Assembly: GCF_000496735.2 (NCBI RefSeq)
Contig: NZ_AYLO01000015.1
Location: forward strand, 13,277 to 53,777
Source of the DNA: Methyloglobulus morosus KoM1
Lineage (GTDB): Bacteria > Pseudomonadota > Gammaproteobacteria > Methylococcales > Methylomonadaceae
Length of the DNA stretch: 40,501 nucleotides
Direction: 5' to 3'
Shown: piece by piece, positions 1 to 8,324 of the stretch
Position numbering within the stretch: position 1 is the stretch's first letter
Layout of the letters: the number at the start of each line of letters is the position of its first letter
Program-made: the position numbers and the translations under genes
Notes under the pieces: generated by a model
Seen by the model: only the letters and a program-made list of their open reading frames with translations
Databases searched by the model: none
Told to the model about the DNA's origin: nothing

Positions 1-802
1 CCCGTAATGCCGCCTCGCCAGCCATTCGCACCGCGCCGGAAAACCCCCGGTCTCCGCCGATGACCAACACATGCCCGTGGTTGCCTTTATGCGAACTGCG
101 GGCGCGAGGAGGAAATTTTTTTTTGACGACACAATAAGTTGTTGTCGCCACATGCTGGAAAATTTCTTTAGGTACGCTTAAGGACGAGTACAGTATTTCC
201 CCGCAATAATCAGCCGCCATACCGGTATACAAACCTTGTTTCAAGCCGATAAAAGTAACCGTACATTCCGCTTTTACCGCACACCCCATAATGCTGCCGG
301 TATCGGAATTCAAACCGGACGGCACATCAACAGCGATAACATGCGCCCGGCTTTTGTTGATACACTGGATAGCTTGTGCGTAAATCCCGGTGATCGGTTT
401 GCTTAGCCCCGTCCCTAATAACGCATCAATCACCACATCGGCATTGGTTTCCACATCAGCTTCAAATGGCAGAACCGTTCCTTTGTCCTTAATGTAGTCC
501 TTATAGGCAATTTCCGCATTGCCTTTTAAGTCATTAGGATCGGAGACCGCGTAAACAATCACTTTCAAGCCGACGGCATGTGCGAGTCCGGCTATAATGT
601 AGCCATCGCCCGCATTATTACCGGAACCGCAAAAAACGCTAACGGATTTTGCATTGGGCCACTTGATCCGCAGGTGCCTAAAAACGGCATTCCCGGCTCG
701 ACTCATAAGTTCAATGCCAGGGATGCCGCATTCAGTCATCAGGAAGCGATCCAATTCCCTAACTTGAGCGGCGGTATATAGCTTTGTCGGTAGTTTATGC
801 AT
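1..802 (-). CDS. nnr: Bifunctional NAD(P)H-hydrate epimerase / dehydratase, partial (3' end outside window)
   Basis: Repairs damaged NAD(P)H: the N-terminal YjeF_N domain epimerises NAD(P)HX and the C-terminal kinase-like domain dehydrates it with ADP. I translated the minus strand from the ATG at 802-800 (MHKLPTKLYTAAQVRELD) and the frame stays open to base 1, giving 267 residues. Visible: the epimerase motif GSGNNAGDGY near residue 60, DVPSGLNSDTG near residue 150, and the start of the dehydratase domain, HKGNHGHVLVIGGDRG near residue 240. The gene diverges from queG with about 40 bp between start codons, the same arrangement as yjeF/yjeS in E. coli. Identity is secure; only the dehydratase active site lies beyond the edge. 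Confidence 0.93.
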   Translation of the reverse strand, partial: MHKLPTKLYTAAQVRELDRFLMTECGIPGIELMSRAGNAVFRHLRIKWPNAKSVSVFCGSGNNAGDGYIIAGLAHAVGLKVIVYAVSDPNDLKGNAEIAYKDYIKDKGTVLPFEADVETNADVVIDALLGTGLSKPITGIYAQAIQCINKSRAHVIAVDVPSGLNSDTGSIMGCAVKAECTVTFIGLKQGLYTGMAADYCGEILYSSLSVPKEIFQHVATTTYCVVKKKFPPRARSSHKGNHGHVLVIGGDRGFSGAVRMAGEAALR

Positions 803-842
803 GGTATCGTTAGTATTATAGCTATTTTTTAAACAACCCCTA

Positions 843-1898
843 ATGACCTTAAATAACCCAGACCTTATGGCTAGCCTGGCCGCACAAATCAAAACTTGGG
901 GGCAAGAACTGGGCTTTCAACAACTAGGCATCACGGATACGAATTTGTCCCAAGCGGAGACGCATCTGGGCAACTGGCTAGCCAACAACTTCCATGGCAG
1001 CATGGATTATATGCAAAGGCATGGACATAAGCGTAGCAGACCTGCATTATTGCATCCAGGTACACAGCGCGTTATTTCGGTGCGAATGGATTATTTGCCC
1101 GAACCTGAAAACCAAATGAATCAATCTCTTGAGAAGCCGCTTCTGGCTTATATTTCGCGTTATGCCCTAGGCCGCGATTATCATAAGTTGATGCGAAGCC
1201 GTTTGCAAAAGCTGGCTGATCGTATTCATGCTGAGATCGGTGATTTCGGCTACCGTGCTTTTGTCGATAGCGCACCCGTTTTGGAAAAAGCCTTGGCGGA
1301 AAAAGCAGGCCTAGGCTGGATAGGGAAACATTCTAACCTGATTAACCGTAAAGCCGGGTCATGGTTTTTCCTGGGCGAAATCTATACCGACCTGCCCTTG
1401 CCTGTCGATAAACCTGGCACAGAGCATTGCGGCGATTGTCGCGCCTGCCTGGACATCTGCCCAACCCACGCCATCGTTGCCCCTTATCAAGTTGATGCAA
1501 GGCGTTGCATATCGTATTTGACGATTGAATTGCATGGTTCGATTCCTGAAGAATTAAGGCCGTTGCTTGGCAACCGCATTTACGGTTGTGACGATTGCCA
1601 GCTTATCTGCCCCTGGAACCGATTTGCCAAACTCACTGCTGAAAAGGACTTTAATCCCCGGCATCGCCTGAATACCCAAGAATTACTGGACGTTTTCGCT
1701 TGGGGCGAACAAGAATTCCTGACTAAAACCGAAGGCTCTGCAATCCGCCGTATCGGTCATGAACGCTGGTTGAGGAATATTGCCGTAGCATTGGGCAATG
1801 CACCCAAGTCCGAAATGATTGTCAACGCGCTAAAAACAAAGCTCCAACATCCCTCTGAATTGGTGCGCGAACATGTTAAATGGGCTTTAGAACACTAG
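843..1898 (+). CDS. queG: Epoxyqueuosine reductase QueG
   Basis: Cobalamin-dependent reductase of the last step of queuosine synthesis in tRNA (epoxyqueuosine to queuosine), cytosolic. The 351-residue protein has the family length. It shows the two ferredoxin-like [4Fe-4S] motifs, CGDCRACLDICP (about residue 198) and CDDCQLICPWNR (about 250), the N-terminal GFQQLGITDT segment typical of the family and a C-terminal HEAT-like tail. The start at 843 has no clear ribosome site; ATG at 867 (MASLAAQIKTWG) is an alternative. It is first in a plus-strand run with SURF1 seven bases downstream. Confidence 0.95.
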   Translation: MTLNNPDLMASLAAQIKTWGQELGFQQLGITDTNLSQAETHLGNWLANNFHGSMDYMQRHGHKRSRPALLHPGTQRVISVRMDYLPEPENQMNQSLEKPLLAYISRYALGRDYHKLMRSRLQKLADRIHAEIGDFGYRAFVDSAPVLEKALAEKAGLGWIGKHSNLINRKAGSWFFLGEIYTDLPLPVDKPGTEHCGDCRACLDICPTHAIVAPYQVDARRCISYLTIELHGSIPEELRPLLGNRIYGCDDCQLICPWNRFAKLTAEKDFNPRHRLNTQELLDVFAWGEQEFLTKTEGSAIRRIGHERWLRNIAVALGNAPKSEMIVNALKTKLQHPSELVREHVKWALEH

Positions 1899-1905
1899 AG
1901 AACTG

Positions 1906-2616
1906 ATGAAATACCAACGCGCACCACTGATAGCTTACCTATGTCTTCTGCCTATCCTACTTGCCCTCGCTGTTTGGCAGCTCAACCGCGCCGAAGAAAA
2001 GCGGACATTGCTCCAATTACAAGCGCAACGGCAAACGGCACGGATATTAACATTGACGGCAGACATTCCGGCCAGTTCGGAAACACTATTATACAAGGAC
2101 ATTCAAGCCGTTGGCCGTTATGACAACAGCCACCAGTTTTTGTTGGACAATCAGGTAAGCAAGGGCAAAGTGGGTTATTTTGTGCTGACTCCATTCCGCC
2201 TGACAAACGAAAACAAGGCCGTTTTGGTTAATCGGGGTTGGTTGCCCATGGGTAAGCATCGATTGGATTTTCCTGACATCCGTGTTGATGGCAAGGAAAC
2301 CACTGTTGTCGGTCGAATCAACCGTTTTCCTATGGTCGGTCTTCAATTGGCCGGCGCTGAAATTCCTTCCGATAATTGGCCGGCCCTGGTGCAAGTTGTT
2401 GATACTAAAATTTTAGCCAAGCAGCTAGGTTATCCTTTATTCAACTTTCAGGTTGAACTGGATGAACGATCCGCAAATGGTTTTACTCGCGAATGGCAAA
2501 TGCCGCAAACCATGACACCTGAAAAACACCTCGCGTATGCGGTACAATGGTTTCTGTTGGCAATAACTCTCACCGTACTTTTTATTAAGTATGGTTTTAA
2601 TAAACCTCATGATTAA
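1906..2616 (+). CDS. SURF1 family cytochrome oxidase assembly protein
   Basis: Assembly factor for heme-copper cytochrome c oxidase, thought to help heme a insertion into subunit I at the inner membrane. The 236-residue protein has the SURF1 topology: one membrane segment at about residues 7-27 (ending in WQLNRAEEKR), a large periplasmic domain with the conserved VLVNRGWLP motif near residue 105, and a second membrane segment at about 208-228 after the HLAYAVQWF motif. It lies between queG and a Sco-like protein and overlaps the latter by eight bases, so the two are translationally coupled. Confidence 0.92.
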   Translation: MKYQRAPLIAYLCLLPILLALAVWQLNRAEEKRTLLQLQAQRQTARILTLTADIPASSETLLYKDIQAVGRYDNSHQFLLDNQVSKGKVGYFVLTPFRLTNENKAVLVNRGWLPMGKHRLDFPDIRVDGKETTVVGRINRFPMVGLQLAGAEIPSDNWPALVQVVDTKILAKQLGYPLFNFQVELDERSANGFTREWQMPQTMTPEKHLAYAVQWFLLAITLTVLFIKYGFNKPHD

Positions 2617-3205
2617 TCAACAAAACAAGAGCCGAATAATCGTCCTGCTACTATTCGGGATTGCAATAATTCCGTTTGCGATAGCGTGGCAATTTGGCGG
2701 AAAGGCACCCTTTATCGAAGGAAAGACCAACAAAGGCCAGCTTATTACGCCCGTCATCACCACTGAACGGAGCGATTTGATTGGATTGGACACCTTTTCC
2801 ACCGATAATATCGCCGAGCTTAAAGGCCATTGGGTGATGTTGAATGTGATCCCTCAAGCGGACTGCAATAGCGTCTGCTTGGATGCTATCCATAAGACCA
2901 AACAGCTTCGTTTGATGTTAAATAAGGACCTGCCGCGCACCCGACGGGCCGTGGTTTTTTTTAAAATAGTGTCGCCGGAAACGGCAAACCGATGGTTGCA
3001 AGATGATAAAGTATTGCTGAAAGTAAAACCCAGCATGGCATTGACAAAAAAAATTACCGAAATCAGGAACAACCCTATCCCGGACGGGATGTTGTTGCTC
3101 ATGGATCCATTGGGTAATTTAATGATGCAGTACGAACCGGGTTTTGACCCCTACAAAGTCAAAAGTGATCTCATGCACTTATTGCGAATTTCACAAATGG
3201 GATAA
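2609..3205 (+). CDS. Sco-like membrane-anchored thioredoxin-fold protein of the cytochrome oxidase assembly operon
   Basis: A 198-residue protein with one N-terminal membrane anchor (about residues 10-28) and a periplasmic domain carrying a single CxxxC pair, DCNSVC (Cys86 and Cys90), as in Sco1/PrrC copper chaperones and thiol reductases. It has LLLMDPLGNLMMQY near the C-terminus, like the strand after the Sco active site. I chose the ATG at 2609, inside the SURF1 stop region (ATGATTAA overlap), over an upstream ATG at 2591. Position between SURF1 and CtaA matches a small thioredoxin-like protein commonly seen in proteobacterial cox clusters. A copper or thiol role in CuA or heme assembly is inference; a conserved Sco copper-ligand His is not obvious. 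Confidence 0.7.
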   Translation: MINQQNKSRIIVLLLFGIAIIPFAIAWQFGGKAPFIEGKTNKGQLITPVITTERSDLIGLDTFSTDNIAELKGHWVMLNVIPQADCNSVCLDAIHKTKQLRLMLNKDLPRTRRAVVFFKIVSPETANRWLQDDKVLLKVKPSMALTKKITEIRNNPIPDGMLLLMDPLGNLMMQYEPGFDPYKVKSDLMHLLRISQMG

Positions 3206-3214
3206 TGGAAAAAA

Positions 3215-5146
3215 ATGTTTAGAAAAATAACGCTGTTCGGTACGGCTTTGGCGCTGTTGGTTATGGTGGCGGGTTCGCTTGCCCGGTTATTGGGATCAAC
3301 ACCGCTGTTTGATGCCATTCAACCTCAAGGTTTTCATTTCCAGACCGCCTATGCATTGGCTGCCGTTACCTTGACCGTATTGCTGATGTCCTGGTGGCAA
3401 ACCCATTGCCGTCCCGCCGCGATGACGGCAGCTTTGGGCCTAGCCGGCATGCTGGGCTTACAGATCGCGTTAGGGATAGGGATTCTAAAAATGCCAGACC
3501 ATAGCGTCCTTATATCAGGCCATTTATTGCTGGGTATGACGATTTTCTGGTCACTATTTTGGCTTTATTTGCGGACCGACCGCGGCATTTCACAATCTGC
3601 TGTACCGATGGGCCCCACTGGGTTTGCCCGCTTTTCGATAATGCTACTGTTTTTGCAGATTGCCTTGGGTAGTTGGGTCGGTGTTAACCATGCCGATCTT
3701 GCTTGTGTCGGCTTCCCGAAATGTAACGGGCAATGGTGGCCGCAAGCGGATTATCAAGGCCTGTTGAATGGCTTACTGACAGGCAACAACACACTATCCA
3801 TTGAGGCTCAGGTTGCCGCAAACTGGTTGCATCGGGTAGGTGCCATGCTATGTTTCATCATATTCAACGGATTGATGATGAGTGCGCTTTCGGCAAGGAA
3901 CTCCAAATCCGTAAGAAGATCTGGATTATGGTTAAGTTTTCTCCTTTTTGTGCAAGTGGCTTTGGGCGTTATCGGCTATCGATTTGCCATGCCGCTTTGG
4001 GTAGTCGTCGCCCATACCGTTTTTGCCGCTTTGCTCATGTTGCCGCTAATCGCGATTAGTTTTTATAGTCGCTTTGGTTTTGTTGAAGCCCTTCAGCCAA
4101 CAACGAAACTACCGCCTGAATTAGAAAAGTTCGAGACCAAGCCTGAGCCAAAAGAACGGGAAGCCACCGCGTTAAAGCCGGAAATTATTCCCGTTGCAGT
4201 AGAAGAACCTTATGTAGAACCCGCCCCCGAATCTCTCTACCTACGCCTTAAAAGCCAACTCGCACGAACCCGAACGGGCCTGGGCGGTATCCTTGCAAAC
4301 TTGGCCTTGGGACAAAAAGCCAACGAAGATTTGCTGGAAGACATCGAATCAAGCCTATTGATGGCAGACGTTGGCATTGATGTCACGACCAAAATCATCA
4401 ATCGCCTAACCCAAAGCTTAGAGCGTCAACAACTCAACGATAGCGATGCGCTAACCTCAGCCTTGAAACAGGAATTGCTCAGCATACTTGAACCTTGCAG
4501 TAAGCCGTTACGAATTCCCAAACAAGATAAACCATTTGTCATATTGGTTGTCGGCGTAAACGGTGTGGGCAAAACGACGACCATAGGCAAGCTTGCCAAA
4601 CGCCTGAAAGCTCAAGGCCACAAAGTCATGTTGGCGGCAGGAGACACGTTCAGGGCGGCGGCGGTGGAGCAATTGCAAACCTGGGGGCAGCGTAATGATA
4701 TTCACGTTGTCGCGCAACAGACGGGAGCCGATTCTGCGTCGGTCATCTATGACGGTATCCAATCCGCACAATCCAAAGGTGTGGATGTCCTGATTGCAGA
4801 TACCGCCGGACGCTTACACACCAAAGATAACTTGATGGAAGAATTGAAGAAGGTTAAGCGCATTATGGCCAAGCTGGACGAAACAGCGCCTCATGAAGTC
4901 ATCCTGGTTTTGGATGCCGGCACAGGCCAAAACGCCTTATCGCAAGCAAAACTGTTTAACGAGGCCGTAGGATTGACCGGACTCGTCCTGACCAAATTGG
5001 ACGGTACGGCAAAAGGGGGGGTTATTTTTGCTTTAGCCAAGCAATCCGGCATTCCCATCCGTTTTATCGGCGTGGGCGAAGGCATTGATGACCTCCAAGG
5101 TTTTAATGCCGAAACCTTTGTCGATGCCTTGTTCGTCAAAGACTGA
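3215..5146 (+). CDS. Heme A synthase (CtaA/COX15)-FtsY fusion protein
   Basis: One uninterrupted 643-residue frame joins two proteins. Residues 1-285 are a CtaA/COX15-type heme A synthase: about eight membrane segments, His41, His103, His206 (NWLHRVGA) and His267 as candidate heme ligands, and the loop cysteine pair in HADLACVGFPKCNGQWWP. Residues 290-335 are a Pro/Glu-rich acidic linker. Residues 340-643 are a complete FtsY NG domain: GVNGVGKTTTIGKL, DTFRAAA, DTAGR and TKLDGTAKGG. FtsY is the SRP receptor GTPase. Its usual N-terminal membrane-targeting region seems to be replaced by an integral heme-synthesis enzyme. The gene sits exactly where ctaA (after SURF1) and ftsY (before ftsE) would meet. 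Both domains look intact; an assembly or sequencing error that removed a stop cannot be excluded. Confidence 0.88.
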   Translation: MFRKITLFGTALALLVMVAGSLARLLGSTPLFDAIQPQGFHFQTAYALAAVTLTVLLMSWWQTHCRPAAMTAALGLAGMLGLQIALGIGILKMPDHSVLISGHLLLGMTIFWSLFWLYLRTDRGISQSAVPMGPTGFARFSIMLLFLQIALGSWVGVNHADLACVGFPKCNGQWWPQADYQGLLNGLLTGNNTLSIEAQVAANWLHRVGAMLCFIIFNGLMMSALSARNSKSVRRSGLWLSFLLFVQVALGVIGYRFAMPLWVVVAHTVFAALLMLPLIAISFYSRFGFVEALQPTTKLPPELEKFETKPEPKEREATALKPEIIPVAVEEPYVEPAPESLYLRLKSQLARTRTGLGGILANLALGQKANEDLLEDIESSLLMADVGIDVTTKIINRLTQSLERQQLNDSDALTSALKQELLSILEPCSKPLRIPKQDKPFVILVVGVNGVGKTTTIGKLAKRLKAQGHKVMLAAGDTFRAAAVEQLQTWGQRNDIHVVAQQTGADSASVIYDGIQSAQSKGVDVLIADTAGRLHTKDNLMEELKKVKRIMAKLDETAPHEVILVLDAGTGQNALSQAKLFNEAVGLTGLVLTKLDGTAKGGVIFALAKQSGIPIRFIGVGEGIDDLQGFNAETFVDALFVKD

Positions 5147-5170
5147 ACTTGTTAACGATTAAAACCAACC

Positions 5171-5827
5171 ATGCTCAAGTTTGAAAACGTCTACAAACGC
5201 TATGCCGAGACAGGTGATGTCCTGAAGAACGTCAACTTTCATCTTAAACAAGGCGAAATCGCATTCCTTACCGGACATTCCGGTGCGGGCAAAAGCACCG
5301 TGTTAAAATTGATTGCCGTGATGGAACGCGCCACGCGCGGCGATATCGTGTTGGACGGGCAAAAATTGAGTGCCATTAAAGAACGCCATGTGCCTTATAT
5401 CCGCCGAAAAATGGGCTTTATCTATCAGGATTACAAGTTGCTACAAGACAGGACGGTGTTCGATAATGTGGCTTTGCCTTTGGTGATTGCGGGTTACGGG
5501 CATCAAGAAGTCTCACGTCGGGTACGTGCCGCTTTGGACAAGGTCGGCTTACTAGGAAAGGAGAAAAAACTTCCGCTGGGCTTGTCGGGCGGGGAACAGC
5601 AACGTGTCGGCATCGCCAGGGCGGTCGTTAACAAGCCGCCGATGATTATAGCCGATGAACCCACAGGCAATCTCGATCCCGAATTGTCTGCCGAAATCAT
5701 GGCCTTATTTGAACAATTCCAGAATGTTGGCGTGACTATCCTGATTGCATCCCACGATATTTCCTTGATCCAAAAAATGAACCATCGCGTGCTGCAACTG
5801 GACCACGGCCAATTGGTAGTAGGTTAG
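5171..5827 (+). CDS. ftsE: Cell division ATP-binding protein FtsE
   Basis: ABC ATPase that, with FtsX, controls septal murein hydrolases at the divisome. The 218 residues match family length. Walker A is GHSGAGKST (about residue 36), the signature is LSGGEQQRVGIARA (about 138) and Walker B is MIIADEPTGNLDP (about 158); the H-loop is ASHD. It starts 24 bases after the FtsY-domain stop and ends three bases before ftsX, the conserved ftsY-ftsE-ftsX order. Confidence 0.96.
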   Translation: MLKFENVYKRYAETGDVLKNVNFHLKQGEIAFLTGHSGAGKSTVLKLIAVMERATRGDIVLDGQKLSAIKERHVPYIRRKMGFIYQDYKLLQDRTVFDNVALPLVIAGYGHQEVSRRVRAALDKVGLLGKEKKLPLGLSGGEQQRVGIARAVVNKPPMIIADEPTGNLDPELSAEIMALFEQFQNVGVTILIASHDISLIQKMNHRVLQLDHGQLVVG

Positions 5828-5830
5828 GCC

Positions 5831-6838
5831 ATGAAGCAGATTGACAGCTATCCGCATAAGCCCAAGACGGTAAAGCCCGATGTCCGCCAAACCCAAAGTG
5901 CGGGCGGAAACTTTACCGACCGCCTGAAAGCCTATCGCGACCAGCACGCACAGTCCTTTTTTTCTAGCCTTGGCCGCCTGTTTTCAACCCCCTTTACTTC
6001 GACAATGACGATAGGCGTGTTGGCACTTGCCATTGCTTTGGCCAGCGGATTTTACTTGGTCGTGGTCAATTTACAGCAATTAACTACCGGATTGGAAGCC
6101 AGCAACCAAATCTCCTTGTTTTTGCGGGATGAAATCTCAGAAGCCCACGCCAACAAATACGCCGACAACATCCGAAAAAAACCGAATATCCAGCACGTAA
6201 AAGTCATTACCAAAAAACAGGCGATGGCTGAATTCAAGGACTTTAGCGGCTTTGGCGATGCCATTGAGGTGCTAGAAAAAAACCCTTTGCCCATCGTGAT
6301 CGAGGTGTTGCCCAAAGATGCACTGGTAGACAAAGAAGCATTGACCCAGCTATTCGAGGACTTCAAACAATCCGCCGAGGTCGATTTCGCCCAAATGGAC
6401 ATGGCCTGGGTTGAGCGTTTACAGTCGATAGTGTCTACCGCGCGCCTAAGCGCAATCCTGCTGGCTATCTTATTGGGGTTGGCGGTGTTTTTTATCGCAG
6501 GCAACACCATACGCCTGGAAATACACAATCGGCGGCAGGAAATTATCATCGCCAAATTGGTCGGCGCGACCAATGGCTTTATCCAGCGACCATTTCTGTA
6601 TACTGGGTTTTGGATTGGATTTCTCTCCGGTGTCGCTGGCTGGTTTATTGCGACATCGATGTTACTGATTTTAAGGCAATCGGTCGAAAACCTTTCCGGT
6701 TTATATAAAGGTGCCTTTCATTTGATGTTTTTCAGTTATTCCGAGACTTTCTTTTTGCTAACCCTATCCACCACTTTAGCAGTCGTAGGCTCGTGGATAG
6801 TCTTGCATTTTCAAATCAAACAATTGCAGCCCGAATAA
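5831..6838 (+). CDS. ftsX: Cell division protein FtsX
   Basis: Inner-membrane partner of FtsE that relays ATP hydrolysis to periplasmic amidase activators. The 335-residue protein has a polar cytosolic N-terminus, a first membrane segment at about residues 60-80, a periplasmic extracellular loop (about 85-200), and three further membrane segments in a FtsX/MacB-type C-terminal domain, with the conserved NTIRLEIHNRRQEI motif after the second segment. It is the last gene of the plus-strand operon. rpoH, its usual downstream neighbour in many gammaproteobacteria, is 18 kb away here. Confidence 0.95.
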   Translation: MKQIDSYPHKPKTVKPDVRQTQSAGGNFTDRLKAYRDQHAQSFFSSLGRLFSTPFTSTMTIGVLALAIALASGFYLVVVNLQQLTTGLEASNQISLFLRDEISEAHANKYADNIRKKPNIQHVKVITKKQAMAEFKDFSGFGDAIEVLEKNPLPIVIEVLPKDALVDKEALTQLFEDFKQSAEVDFAQMDMAWVERLQSIVSTARLSAILLAILLGLAVFFIAGNTIRLEIHNRRQEIIIAKLVGATNGFIQRPFLYTGFWIGFLSGVAGWFIATSMLLILRQSVENLSGLYKGAFHLMFFSYSETFFLLTLSTTLAVVGSWIVLHFQIKQLQPE

Positions 6839-6980
6839 CCGGGTTGAGGATTTCAGGGAATAAGTGCAACACCTTAACGTATTGTAACCTTAACGCTTGA
6901 TTCCTTTTCTTTCGATCTGGCCTGTTGAGCCGTATTTATCACGTCAGAGTATTTTCATGACAGATTTTTTCGCTATCGCC

Positions 6981-7203
6981 TTAGACAAAGTTATCGGCAG
7001 TCGCTGCAAAATAGCCACAGGTTTTGCATAAGCCAAATGAATGCGACCGATTGGCTTTTTGTAAAGCCGCCAAAGTATCAGTAAAAGCCGTTTCATAATC
7101 CAAAGGATCATTTTGCTTCAACAGGGCGGAGCCTGACCCAATAGTTCCACTAGCTTGGCTTGTTCCAAAATTGCGCTGCCTTCCGACAGCAGCAAAAGAA
7201 GGT
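6981..7203 (-). pseudogene. Possible decayed C-terminal remnant of a MarR-type regulator
   Basis: The 380-bp gap after ftsX has no intact gene. On the minus strand two neighbouring frames read like the tail of a winged-helix MarR regulator. The first gives LLSEGSAILEQAKLVELLGQ, like the LTE.G..L..QA helix, then a stop at about 7127. One frame over, DYETAFTDTLAALQKAN is followed by FGLCKTCGYF, like the terminal CxxC(R)xF motif of one MarR subgroup, ending at a stop at 6981. This implies a frameshifted, 5'-truncated gene. It is a weak, motif-level call. I see nothing further in 6839-6980. Confidence 0.33.
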
Positions 7204-7228
7204 TGAATAAATGGATTTATTCACAACC
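7201..7228 (-). terminator. Likely terminator of the mxa operon after mxaL
   Basis: An imperfect hairpin overlaps the mxaL stop codon. On the minus strand the arms are GGTTGTGAATAAAT and ATTTATTCAACC around a two-base loop, with a two-base bulge, followed by TTCTTTT. The stem is AT-rich and the U tract is interrupted, so efficiency is uncertain. Confidence 0.45.
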
Positions 7229-8153
7229 ATAATGCTATGGTTAAGGACAATGCCAATATTGCCCACTGCCAGCGGATATCGGCCACACTATTTTTTACCA
7301 CTGGATAAATGTTGCTTGCCTCAAGTTTTGCAAGCATTGTTTGAGGTTCTGTGAGGTGAAGGTATTCAAATCCAGCCTCCAACGAGAGTTGCGACAAATA
7401 GCTTTCGTTCAATGCGCTTAGGTGTTCGGTTCCTATGGTTTCGGCACTCCCAAATGGCGCATTGCGGGCGTTGTAGCCTTCTATCTTTTCAGGGTTCAGG
7501 TCGGACTCCCCAAAAGCCGAACGGTGCGGGACATCTTCCACAGAGTAGAAACCTTCGCATTCGCCGCGTTGGTTATATTTCGGGATGGGTACGGGTTGCG
7601 TACCGCCGATACCGACAACCAAACCTTTCAACTTGTTTTTGACCGAAGAAAAGTCGGTTCGATAACGCGGATTTATCGGCGGCGCTTCATGCCCATCGGT
7701 CATGAACAAAAGTGTTTCTTTTCTATCCTTTAACATCTCCAGGGTTGAAAATAAACCGCTGGCAATACGGCTGTCGGCTGCCCAAGCCATGCGCCAATCC
7801 AATGCTTTAATGGCGGCATCAAGTTCGTTATGCCCCGTACAGACATCAATCGGGTCGAATAATAAGGTCGATCTTCGGTCGGTAAAAACACCTAGGCCCA
7901 ACTTTGATTCGCAGGGCAATTGCAGCAGCAATTCGCTTAACGTGTGCTTGACGAATTCAAGCCTGCTGACGGTTTTTTCATCCAGATGATAATCCTCTGC
8001 ATTCATGCTGCGGGTAATATCGACAATAGCGATTATTTGGTAGGTAGGCCGAGGTTCGATTTTGGTTGGATAAACAAAACTGGATAACATCGTAGCCAAA
8101 GCCAGTAGCAAAAACCAAAATCGGTAATCTTTGGCGATTTGACGATTCAACAT
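7221..8153 (-). CDS. mxaL: MxaL, von Willebrand factor A protein for methanol dehydrogenase maturation
   Basis: Last gene of the mxa operon. In methylotrophs the MxaACKL group is needed for calcium insertion or assembly of methanol dehydrogenase. The 310-residue protein has membrane segments near both ends (about residues 12-28 and 292-308) and a periplasmic VWA domain. The MIDAS-like motif reads DITRSMNAEDY (about residue 46), with Thr in place of the first Ser of DxSxS, followed by FMTDGHEAP near residue 150. The ribosome site AGGATC lies just before ATG. It is separated from mxaK by 171 bp containing two hairpins, unlike the other overlapping genes of the run. Confidence 0.88.
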   Translation of the reverse strand: MLNRQIAKDYRFWFLLLALATMLSSFVYPTKIEPRPTYQIIAIVDITRSMNAEDYHLDEKTVSRLEFVKHTLSELLLQLPCESKLGLGVFTDRRSTLLFDPIDVCTGHNELDAAIKALDWRMAWAADSRIASGLFSTLEMLKDRKETLLFMTDGHEAPPINPRYRTDFSSVKNKLKGLVVGIGGTQPVPIPKYNQRGECEGFYSVEDVPHRSAFGESDLNPEKIEGYNARNAPFGSAETIGTEHLSALNESYLSQLSLEAGFEYLHLTEPQTMLAKLEASNIYPVVKNSVADIRWQWAILALSLTIALWL

Positions 8154-8201
8154 GCGTGATCCTGCTTTTGTAAATGATTAATTTATAAAACTCAGATGTA
8201 A

Positions 8202-8291
8202 GTGTCGTAGTCTGTTCGTACCCAAAGGGCATAAATGCTGAGTATGTCGAGGCATGAGCGGACTACGACACACTCACCTAAAGAGTGAGTG
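8202..8291. repeat. REP-like palindrome plus second hairpin between mxaK and mxaL
   Basis: Perfect 11-base arms GTGTCGTAGTC (8202-8212) and GACTACGACAC (8261-8271) enclose 48 bases. Directly next to them a smaller hairpin pairs CACTCAC (8271-8277) with GTGAGTG (8285-8291). In the mxa transcript this would fold between mxaK and mxaL and could protect the upstream RNA or reduce mxaL expression. The CGTAGTC core also appears in the inverted repeat upstream of mxaF (17130-17224). Confidence 0.7.
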
Positions 8292-8324
8292 GTATTCGGA
8301 AAGACTCAACTGATTTTTCTAGGA

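Noticed and set aside
6052-6573. 173-residue minus-strand frame inside ftsX
   Set aside because: Ser/Lys-rich shadow of a well-supported gene; no ribosome site or family features.
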